Below, one piece after another: positions 1 to 5,796 of a DNA stretch of 8,949 nucleotides. Made by a program: the position numbers and the translations under genes. Every line of letters begins with the position of its first letter. Within the stretch, counting starts at the first letter, position 1. The stretch comes from JBLHGN01 sp047616325 (GTDB taxonomy: Bacteria > Pseudomonadota > Gammaproteobacteria > Pseudomonadales > Cellvibrionaceae): the NCBI GenBank assembly GCA_047616325.1, contig JBLHGN010000145.1, positions 1 to 8,949 of the forward strand, in the 5' to 3' direction. The notes under the pieces are model-generated. The model was given only the letters and a program-made list of their open reading frames with translations. It had not been told where the DNA came from and searched no databases.

Positions 1-2
1 AA

Positions 3-149
3 AGCGCGATTTTTTGTCTCTGTATTTACTGTGGCGACAGTTTAAAAAATGATATGTGGCCGGGTATTTGTGAAGAAAATGAACGCTGTGAGATTGTTCT
101 CACAGGCGTCTCACTGGCTTATTGTGCCCCAATGAAAGTAAGTGGGTAA
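3..149 (+). CDS. possible C-terminal end of a cysteine-rich protein, running in from the left edge
   Basis: A frame is open from the window edge to a TAA at 147-149, giving 48 codons. Its translation is rich in cysteine: FCLCIYCGD near the start, then GICEENERC, then AYCAP, so six Cys in under 45 residues. Closely spaced Cys pairs could suit a zinc-binding or disulfide-bonded tail, but I recognise no family. No start codon with a ribosome binding site is visible inside the window, so if real the gene begins further left. An internal ATG at 51 would give only a 32-residue peptide. The frame also crosses the inverted repeat at 86-105. It may simply be chance open frame. Confidence 0.25.
   Translation, partial: SAIFCLCIYCGDSLKNDMWPGICEENERCEIVLTGVSLAYCAPMKVSG
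86..105. repeat. perfect 8-bp inverted repeat (hairpin)
   Basis: CTGTGAGA (86-93) and TCTCACAG (98-105) are exact reverse complements around a TTGT loop. Two further pairs are possible outside if G106 is bulged. No T-run follows on the plus strand and only a broken T-rich stretch on the minus strand, so it is not a convincing intrinsic terminator. It could also be a dyad operator. The hairpin itself is directly visible; its role is not known. Confidence 0.5.
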
Positions 150-197
150 TCAAGAAAAATTTCAAAATACCCTGTCAAGCTTTTTTTCGCTGAATAG

Positions 198-773
198 TTA
201 TTCGTCTTTTTGCTTTAGCTGCTTTGTTAATTATTTTTCAACCGTATTAATTTGCTGAGTCAGGCATTGTCTTACCATCAGGTTTCCGTTCACTGCCATG
301 TGAACATTGACGTTGGCAAAATCTTGTTCTAGGTTTTTTGCATTTAGTTGTTTGAGTTTATTGGCGTTTAATCTGATATTTAGGTGCCTAACGTAGAGCC
401 CCTGGATGGATAGTAAGTTGAGCGTTTGCTGTTGCACGAGTTGAATACGTTTGCGCAACAAGTCACGCTGCGTGCGCTCTTCTTTTGGATAAATATAGCC
501 TTCATGTAGAAGGCCGAGCCGCAGCATATTCGCTAAGCAGTTGGCGTCACTCTCGTCATCACCGTGCTTTAGGCCGGAATATTGCTGAATAGCAACCGTA
601 TTGCCTAGGTGAACTTTATGTCCAGCATTCATCAGTCCATCAACGAGGCAATACCAATTATACGTAGGTTCAACGACCCAGCCCATAGTTGAACCCGCAT
701 ATTCCTCGAATAGTTTGAGTAGTGTGGTTAGCCGCCGTTGGCCAGAAGCCGAAGGCGGTGAAACATTCGACAA
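198..773 (-). pseudogene. IS110-family transposase remnant (RuvC-like DEDD domain, truncated at both ends)
   Basis: The translated fragment has hallmark IS110 N-terminal domain sequence: VVEPTYNWYCLVDGL, NTVAIQQYSGLKHGDDESDA and GYIYPKEERTQRDLLRKR, followed by a helical linker. Three DEDD acidic residues are present, E35 and probably D73 and D76. The first aspartate, normally in a DLHS-type motif near the N terminus, is missing, and no remnant of it appears in any frame of 774-882. The usable start is a TTG (773-771) only two codons after a TGA, so it is not a natural start. The frame ends at TAA (233-231), but IS110-like sequence (LTKQLKQKDE) continues for ten codons to a second TAA at 200-198. 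The whole C-terminal domain with the catalytic serine is gone. An intact protein would be roughly 320-400 residues. It cannot be functional. No bridge-RNA region is recognisable. Confidence 0.85.
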
Positions 774-780
774 ATGACTT

Positions 781-799
781 CACAAAAGTCCGCTTTGTG
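781..799. repeat. short inverted repeat between the IS110 remnant and the helicase gene
   Basis: CACAAA (781-786) and TTTGTG (794-799) pair around a 7-base loop. It lies downstream of the minus-strand helicase stop codon and could stabilise the 3' end of that transcript. There is no following T-run, so it is at most a weak terminator candidate. Confidence 0.3.
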
Positions 800-882
800 G
801 AAATAGAGGGCTAAGATTTAAATAAGGCTTTACCTTGGTCCTGCCTGGCCTATAAAACCCAATAGGTAGAATAATTTTAATC

Positions 883-3255
883 TCACCTAATATCTACCAC
901 CCGGCTTGCCACTTTATATCGAATTTTTAAACCCTGCCACTTTGGCAGTTCCCAGCGTTTAGGGTCTGTTTTTCGTGTCCCGGAAATTCTTTCTACAATC
1001 ACAGTTTTTTTATCCAGTTGGTATTCTACTTCTAACTGCAAATTCGCCAGTGTGAGTCGTTGGGGGTAGAGGCTATCAATTTCTTCTCGTTGCCAGTCGG
1101 GTACACCGACAAAGGCTAAATCTTCTGCGTCAATTAGTTTTATATCTTCAAGTGACTCCAGTCCCAAATTTATTAGTTTTTCTACCAAATAATCTTTTGC
1201 ATCCGGCACCGTATTTGTAAGGAGTAAGTCCTTAGGTTTTTCTAAACTCAGATATATTTTCCAGGCATGTAGGTCGGCGTCTAATTTTTTTGCCACATTG
1301 GGGATTATTTTATTTCGTAGAATTAGTTCACCTAGTGCAAAAGGCAAAAGTGTTTTGTCGGGCGCGCTCTGTTTGGTTTCTATTTCTCTACCGGCATAGG
1401 TACGGTGGGTTTCCACCAAAATAGAGCCCTTTTGAATGAGGGTTCTACCTAAGTGAACTTCCCCCAATTGCCACAGGCACATTTGTTTGAGTGTAATGGG
1501 GGACATGCACGTGGCCAGGGCAATGTTTTGTTTTGTGCCTTTACCGGGAATGACGTGTTGGTCGAGGACGATGGCGGCCTCGGCTTCTTCGGCGAAGCGA
1601 CTATCGCGCCCTACGGTCACCTCACTGTAGCCGTTGCCCAATGCTTGCAGGCGTTTTTTTCGGCGCACAAACACCAGTTCTGGCAGAGCTAGGGCAATGG
1701 CCTCTTGTAGTGCTTGTAGATTATAGTCGGCGGAATTTTTTATGGCCGGCAGGCCCAGGGTTTGGCGAATCTTATTCGACATAAGCTTGGCGTCAGCCAA
1801 TGCACGGGAATCATGCTGCAGTTCTTCTGGGATGTTTTCACTGCGGATGAGGCTGATAAGTGTGCTGATATCGCAGGCATGGGCTTGCCATTGCTTAAGA
1901 ATTTTATGTCCGCTTTCGGTGTTGGGTAGCTGAAAAAGCCCTTGGGGCTGGCTGAGGGCGCAGGCCACATCGACCATGGCGCAGCGCAAGGCTGGCCTTG
2001 GCATGGCGGTGATTATGTGGGCAAAGAGCGTGTCGATGGGAAGGGGGTATAGAATCTTGCCGTGTGCCGTGATTTCCCCTGAGTCGTCAATGGCCTGCAT
2101 TTTAACGAGCTTGTCGCTCGCTCTTTTTAGGGGGTTTTCGGGTAGAGGGCTAGGTAACGACAAGTGCTTTAAATTCTCGCCACAGCTCGCCGCTGCAAGC
2201 ATGGGCTCAACTAATTCCTCTCGCAGTAACTCGGGTGGTGTTGTTGCTTCTAATGGCGCAAATTCACCATACAGGCGCAAGCATATACCGGCTTGGGTTC
2301 TTCCTGCACGGCCCTTGCGCTGCTCGGCACTGGCTTTGGAAATAGGGTGAAGACTAAGCACCGTGCGTCCGTTTCTTTGATGGGTGCGACGTTCTAGGCC
2401 CGAATCAATGACCGTGGTGACGCCGGGGATGGTGAGCGAGGTCTCGGCAATATTGGTGGCCAGCACTATTTTTCTGTGCTGATGAGGGCTAGGGTTCAGC
2501 GCTTGTTGTTGGGTTTGTTTCGATTCTGTTGCATGCAGTGGGATCACATTAAGCTTAGGGTGTTGACGTGCCAATGATTGCAGGGCGCTTTGGCAGGAGG
2601 TAATTTCACGGCGACCGGGAAGAAACACCAATATATCGCCATTTTGTTGCGCTAGGCCTTGCTCAACCGCGCTACAGACTTTGTTTTCTAAGTTATTTAA
2701 GTCTGGCATGGTTTGCGTGCCACTGGCTAGGTGTTCAACGGTGACAGGGAAGGCGCGGCCTTCAGATATCAGCATTTTCCCACCTAAAAACTCACTGAGT
2801 TGTTGGCTATTAAGCGTGGCGGAGGTGAGCACTAAACGGTGGTTTGCCTTCTTTTTGAGTAGGGCGAGCAATAAATCTGTATCCCAGCGACGTTCGTGAA
2901 ACTCATCAATAATGATCGTCTTAAAATCGCGCAAATCCGTTTCGCTTAACCAGCGCAGAGCAATTCCCGGCGTGACAAAAATCACTTGGGTGTGCGGCTT
3001 GTATTGCGAATCAAAGCGGATGGCATACCCCACGTTATCACCCAGGCGTGTATTATCGAGCTGAGCCACATAGTCGGCCAAAGCCGTGCAAGCCACCCGT
3101 CTAGGCTCTACGACCAAGACTTTTCCTTCTTTTTTAGCCCACAGCGGCAAGCGGGTGGACTTCCCCGAGCCCGTCTCTGCTTGTACCACTAAGTGGTGCT
3201 CTTTAATCGCAAGGGCGAAGTCTGATCGGATTTTGTCTATGGGGAGTTCGTGCAT
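883..3255 (-). CDS. HrpB-like DEAH-box ATP-dependent RNA helicase
   Basis: A 790-residue superfamily 2 helicase, expected in the cytoplasm, where it would use ATP hydrolysis to remodel RNA or ribonucleoprotein. Motifs appear in order: Walker A ETGSGKST (27-34), motif Ia EPRR (50-53), motif II DEFHER (117-122), motif III SAT (145-147), LATNIAETSLTI (motif V, about 265-276) and QRKGRAGR (motif VI, about 311-318). An HA2/winged-helix region typical of DEAH helicases follows. DEFH rather than DEAH in motif II is typical of HrpB. Length is close to HrpB (about 810), but the C terminus (ending ASRVVDIR) does not resemble the conserved HrpB tail, so I give no gene symbol. The ATG at 3255 has AGAGGA seven to eight bases upstream. 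The nearest genes on either side are mobile-element remnants, so it is probably transcribed alone. Family is confident; cellular target is unknown. Confidence 0.93.
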   Translation of the reverse strand: MHELPIDKIRSDFALAIKEHHLVVQAETGSGKSTRLPLWAKKEGKVLVVEPRRVACTALADYVAQLDNTRLGDNVGYAIRFDSQYKPHTQVIFVTPGIALRWLSETDLRDFKTIIIDEFHERRWDTDLLLALLKKKANHRLVLTSATLNSQQLSEFLGGKMLISEGRAFPVTVEHLASGTQTMPDLNNLENKVCSAVEQGLAQQNGDILVFLPGRREITSCQSALQSLARQHPKLNVIPLHATESKQTQQQALNPSPHQHRKIVLATNIAETSLTIPGVTTVIDSGLERRTHQRNGRTVLSLHPISKASAEQRKGRAGRTQAGICLRLYGEFAPLEATTPPELLREELVEPMLAAASCGENLKHLSLPSPLPENPLKRASDKLVKMQAIDDSGEITAHGKILYPLPIDTLFAHIITAMPRPALRCAMVDVACALSQPQGLFQLPNTESGHKILKQWQAHACDISTLISLIRSENIPEELQHDSRALADAKLMSNKIRQTLGLPAIKNSADYNLQALQEAIALALPELVFVRRKKRLQALGNGYSEVTVGRDSRFAEEAEAAIVLDQHVIPGKGTKQNIALATCMSPITLKQMCLWQLGEVHLGRTLIQKGSILVETHRTYAGREIETKQSAPDKTLLPFALGELILRNKIIPNVAKKLDADLHAWKIYLSLEKPKDLLLTNTVPDAKDYLVEKLINLGLESLEDIKLIDAEDLAFVGVPDWQREEIDSLYPQRLTLANLQLEVEYQLDKKTVIVERISGTRKTDPKRWELPKWQGLKIRYKVASRVVDIR

Positions 3256-3259
3256 GTAT

Positions 3260-3265
3260 TCCTCT
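3260..3265 (-). promoter_or_regulatory. ribosome binding site of the helicase gene
   Basis: Read on the minus strand, AGAGGA ends four bases before the ATG at 3255. It supports that ATG as the start of the helicase. Confidence 0.6.
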
Positions 3266-3340
3266 GTGTGATGCCTTACCGGGCGTATCTACAATTTCAA
3301 TTGGGTTAACAATCAATGTGCTAGTACCAACGTTAGCGTA

Positions 3341-3372
3341 GGTTGGAAAAGCCGAAGGCGCCTTCCAGCGAT
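3341..3372. repeat. REP-like palindromic element
   Basis: TGGAA (3344-3348) pairs with TTCCA (3363-3367) around an inner GCC-GAA-GGC hairpin (3351-3359). Overlapping this is a perfect 12-bp palindrome, GAAGGCGCCTTC (3354-3365). The preceding GTAGGTTGG is the kind of lead-in seen in short dispersed extragenic palindromes of gammaproteobacteria. It sits about 90 bp upstream of the helicase start. Copy number elsewhere in the genome cannot be seen here. Confidence 0.45.
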
Positions 3373-3393
3373 GGGGTAAGGTAGGGTGGTACC

Positions 3394-3453
3394 CAATAAT
3401 GGAGGAAAGTCACGGTGTAAGCCAATAATGTTGTAGGTATGATGGCAATAATG
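3394..3453 (+). repeat. three direct copies of CAATAATG
   Basis: Exact copies begin at 3394, 3423 and 3446, spaced 29 and 23 bases apart. They lie in the gene-free interval 3256-3534, between the helicase start and the transposase fragment. That interval holds nothing else I can recognise apart from the REP-like element. The copies could be iterated protein-binding sites or decayed mobile-element DNA. The uneven spacing argues against helical phasing. Confidence 0.3.
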
Positions 3454-3534
3454 TGTATCACCCAACATCGACACCCACACTAAGTGATGCCAGTGAATCC
3501 AGAGCGCATGAAACGATAAGCGGCCAGAGATTCA

Positions 3535-3831
3535 TTGGCAGAATGGTTCAGCATATTCTCCACCAAGGGTTTTCAACGCGTTCGCTATTTCAGCCTCCAA
3601 ACCACGGCGGCCTTCGAAAAATTGTATGAAGTGATAGCCCGTGTGGCAGGTGATCTGGCGGATGCGATGGTGTGTTACATTAAGCGCATCACGTATGCTG
3701 ATTTTTTTGAAGAGGTGGCAAAGCGTAATCCCCTGACATGTCGTTTCTGTGGCAGAGGTATGGAGTTGCTTCGGTTGTTCCATCCGAGAAGGGGCGTGTT
3801 TTATGATTTGCTGGCTTCACCTGATACTTAA
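3535..3831 (+). pseudogene. C-terminal fragment of a probable IS91-type transposase
   Basis: Reads GFQRVRYFSLQTTAAFEK, then ITYADFFEEV, then NPLTCRFCGRGMELLRLFHP and GVFYDLL. A VRYF(G/S)L(Q/Y) segment followed, after a basic helical stretch, by a DPL-like CxxCG..MEL zinc-knuckle region is what I recall from the ends of IS91-family (Y2/HUH) transposases. The HUH and double-tyrosine catalytic region is missing. The only in-frame start is a TTG seven codons after a TAA (3514-3516), with no ribosome binding site, so this is a 5'-truncated remnant. The natural stop appears to be TAA at 3829-3831. An opposite-strand frame across the same bases looks like a shadow. Transposase identity is fairly likely; IS91 assignment is from memory and less certain. 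Confidence 0.55.
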
Positions 3832-3947
3832 GCTGTAGTAGGTTTGGTTTTTTGTTCGCTTTCTTTAATGAACCAGAGCTTGCTTATATTTAGTTGTAGT
3901 GCCTGTGCGACTAGAGTTAGAGTTAAACCCATATTTTTACAACGAAC

Positions 3948-3962
3948 AACACAACACAACAC
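3948..3962 (+). repeat. tandem AACAC pentanucleotide repeat in the leader of the secreted-protein gene
   Basis: Three perfect copies of AACAC sit directly before the ribosome binding site (3964-3970) and start codon (3977). Slippage here would alter the leader or promoter spacing but not the reading frame. Confidence 0.5.
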
Positions 3963-3963
3963 A

Positions 3964-3970
3964 GCGGAGC
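3964..3970 (+). promoter_or_regulatory. ribosome binding site that decides the start of the secreted-protein gene
   Basis: GCGGAGC ends six bases before the ATG at 3977. A longer in-frame reading from GTG at 3899 would add 26 residues with no signal and would bury the signal peptide, so 3977 is preferred. Confidence 0.6.
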
Positions 3971-3976
3971 AATACA

Positions 3977-5254
3977 ATGTCCAACCCACTTGTTAAAGTC
4001 ATGGCGGTCACTATTTTATGCTGCAGTGCATTGTGCGCGCACGCGTTTGAGTTATCTCCGGAGCAAGTGAATGGTGTTTACCAGTTGGCACAGCCAGAGC
4101 GCAGCGCTGCCGGGCAAACACAAAAATTGCAGATAGAGTATGGCGTGGTTAACGGGGAAAAAGTCTTAGTCGCTACAAGCTGTCCAAACTGTCCGCGAGC
4201 AGGTTATCGTCTATTAGAAATAGAATCATCGGCACTTAATAGGCCTGTATTTTTTAATTCGTCCGGCATTTACATCTTTGCCTATGACGAAAGCACTTTT
4301 GTTTCGGTTATGGGCGATGCCCAGCTTGGCAAAAAAGTCTGGAACAACATCACTTATGCCAATATCTACAACAAGCTTGGCTCTGCTGGTATTGGCTTGG
4401 ATGAAGGTAAGCAATTTGTGATGGCAGAGTCCAAACGCTTAATGACCGGCGAAGGCGTGGCGGCCATTGAAGTAAAGGGCGGTAACGGCACGTATTACGC
4501 AGCGGCCCGGCAGACGGTCGGCAGTGGCTCCTATGACCAAATTGACGTGAAAATCGAATCAAAACATAAAATCACCTTAACGGGGATGAATTGTCGAAAT
4601 TGTTCAAGTGATACATTTGATTATCAGGCCGAACTGAGCGATGCCATCGGTAAAAACGTTTATGAAATGGGGCATATGGGACGTTTTTTAATTGAACACG
4701 ATAAGGGTGTGCTGTGGTGGACTAACGCCACCTTGGGTAAAGCCCTATGGACAGATAAGAACCACTTTAATGTTATTGCTCAAGATCAGGTTTTTGTGCG
4801 CCAACTGACAGTGGAAAAAGAATTGCAAAGTCGCATTGATCAACGCTTAAAAGGCTATGCAACGCAAGCTAAAGAGGCGCTGGACGCCCGTTATGCCCAA
4901 GAAGATAAGCAGCGAACGGCCGATAATCAGTTACCAAAAAAAGGCATGCATGACCAATCGCTGGAGCAAGACGCCTTAATCGCTGCAAAAAGTTGGGCCC
5001 AGCAGTATCAGTGGCAAGAAACCCTGCGATACGTTTTCATTGTCGACCGGGACTGGGGTATTTTACGCCACTCTTCGACCGGTATACAAACCGGACGCCG
5101 CATTCAGGGCGTCGTGACCATGGCGCGAGATGATGGCTTGTGCAGCTATCAAGTTGCCATTTTTGAGCAAGCCTTTAATGGTAGTGATTACCAAAAGACT
5201 GTGATGACAGGGGTTGTTCCTGGGCAAAATAAGTTGGATTGTGCGAAGTTGTAA
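3977..5254 (+). CDS. secreted or periplasmic protein with two CxxC domains, function unknown
   Basis: The product is 425 residues. It opens with a classic Sec signal peptide: basic K7, hydrophobic core, and a predicted signal peptidase I cut after AHA at residue 23. I do not recognise the family. Two segments look like diverged copies of one domain, about 47-134 and 185-270. Each has a CxxC (C69-P-N-C72; C206-R-N-C209), then about 40 residues later a hydrophobic strand, a short acidic turn, and a shared LGKKVWNN / LGKALWTD motif. A charged, probably helical linker (about 278-325) leads to a C-terminal domain (about 330-425) rich in aromatic and beta-type sequence, with C389 and C422 that could form a disulfide. 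The CxxC pairs could bind metal, form disulfides or be redox active; the sequence does not decide. It stands alone between a transposase fragment and a gene-free tract. Confidence 0.85.
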   Translation: MSNPLVKVMAVTILCCSALCAHAFELSPEQVNGVYQLAQPERSAAGQTQKLQIEYGVVNGEKVLVATSCPNCPRAGYRLLEIESSALNRPVFFNSSGIYIFAYDESTFVSVMGDAQLGKKVWNNITYANIYNKLGSAGIGLDEGKQFVMAESKRLMTGEGVAAIEVKGGNGTYYAAARQTVGSGSYDQIDVKIESKHKITLTGMNCRNCSSDTFDYQAELSDAIGKNVYEMGHMGRFLIEHDKGVLWWTNATLGKALWTDKNHFNVIAQDQVFVRQLTVEKELQSRIDQRLKGYATQAKEALDARYAQEDKQRTADNQLPKKGMHDQSLEQDALIAAKSWAQQYQWQETLRYVFIVDRDWGILRHSSTGIQTGRRIQGVVTMARDDGLCSYQVAIFEQAFNGSDYQKTVMTGVVPGQNKLDCAKL

Positions 5255-5364
5255 ATATATTAATCGGTCAGACATTCACAAAGGTACAAAATAAGAACAA
5301 ACTAAAAAAAGATGCACCCACCAAGAAATAGTCAAACCAAATTGATTCCACTATTGGTGTCATC

Positions 5365-5394
5365 TTCGGCTGAATTTGAAATGCCGCAGCCGAA
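5365..5394. repeat. perfect 8-bp inverted repeat
   Basis: TTCGGCTG (5365-5372) and CAGCCGAA (5387-5394) are exact reverse complements with a 14-base loop. It lies about 110 bp downstream of the secreted-protein gene. No T-run follows on either strand, so it is not a canonical intrinsic terminator. Confidence 0.5.
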
Positions 5395-5429
5395 AAGACA
5401 AAAGAGGCGACAGAGTTACTTTTTTAATG

Positions 5430-5514
5430 CCTGATTCACCTAGCAGAACGAGAGGCCTAGGCGTTAAAACCGCCAGTTGGCCTGCGCTTAGCCCAGGTGT
5501 TCTGCTCTAGAATC
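5430..5514. repeat. 85-bp imperfect palindrome flanked by TTAATG direct repeats (MITE-like)
   Basis: Arms of about 30 bases (5433-5463 and 5485-5514) are imperfect reverse complements. Their best blocks are GATTC/GAATC at the outer ends and CAGAAC/GTTCTG inside. TTAATG stands immediately before (5424-5429) and immediately after (5515-5520) the element, as a 6-bp target duplication would. It contains no reading frame. A miniature inverted-repeat element is the simplest reading; a folded recombination site is an alternative. Confidence 0.35.
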
Positions 5515-5531
5515 TTAATGTGGCTAGGTAA

Positions 5532-5645
5532 AGCTAACAAATTTGTCCAGTTGACGTTTTGGTCCACGCTCCGTTTTGGGGTGGCTTCGCCACTTTACCC
5601 CAAAACTCCACTCCATAAGAATTGCCTTTTATAAAGGCGTTATTT
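5532..5645 (+). other. attC-like recombination site candidate
   Basis: The segment starts with GCTAACAAATTTG and ends with AAAGGCGTTAT, which resemble the outer R'' and R' ends of integron attC sites. Between them is a strong central hairpin: GTTTTGGGG (5573-5581) pairs with CCCCAAAAC (5598-5606), an inner TGGC/GCCA stem carries a TTC loop, and a CTTTA bulge lies on one side. Length (about 113 bp) is within the attC range. Against it, GTTATTT departs from the GTTRRRY core and the inner L''/L' boxes do not pair well. A second perfect hairpin, GCCTTT/AAAGGC (5624-5638), sits just inside the right end. No integron integrase is in the window. Confidence 0.3.
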
Positions 5646-5686
5646 GCGACATGAAGTTGCATAAATATATGTTGTTAAACTATTTT

Positions 5687-5726
5687 AATTCGCGTTTATT
5701 TAAAACACGTTTTATTAAATCGAATT
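5687..5726. repeat. AT-rich 40-bp imperfect palindrome
   Basis: AATTCG (5687-5692) pairs with CGAATT (5721-5726), and AAAAC (5702-5706) pairs with GTTTT (5709-5713) across a two-base loop. The arms between also mostly match. It lies inside a very AT-rich patch with no supported gene. A 27-codon frame at 5651-5734 runs across it but has no good ribosome binding site. Confidence 0.45.
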
Positions 5727-5743
5727 TAATTTAGTAGCGCAAC

Positions 5744-5761
5744 CTGGAGCTCTGCCTCCAG
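5744..5761. repeat. perfect 6-bp hairpin just upstream of the intron remnant
   Basis: CTGGAG (5744-5749) and CTCCAG (5756-5761) pair across a CTCTGC loop. It lies 35 bases before the first recognisable codon of the intron-encoded protein. It is the last of six inverted repeats between 5365 and 5761. The gene-free interval 5255-5796 holds these repeats and no supported gene. Confidence 0.45.
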
Positions 5762-5796
5762 TATCCTACCCACCATGCGAATTGGATTTTGTATGA

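Noticed and set aside
173..178. TTGACA on the minus strand as a -35 box
   Set aside because: No acceptable -10 hexamer at 16-18 bases and no gene downstream on that strand.
3573..3606. opposite-strand reading of the transposase fragment as a gene
   Set aside because: The plus-strand reading carries the CxxCG motif and family resemblance; the minus frame has none.
5227..5240. GTGCGAAG resembling a group II intron 5' end
   Set aside because: It lies inside the last codons of the secreted-protein gene (LDCAKL) and no domain I follows.
5268..5363. 31-codon minus-strand frame with a hydrophobic segment
   Set aside because: No ribosome binding site, no family, and too short to separate from chance.
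5642..5655. TTTGCGACATGAAG as a degenerate intron 5' boundary (GTGCGAC-like)
   Set aside because: Only about 150 AT-rich bases separate it from the maturase sequence, with none of the domain I-III structure.
5651..5734. 27-codon plus-strand frame starting MKLHKYM
   Set aside because: AT-rich, spans a palindrome, lacks a ribosome binding site.
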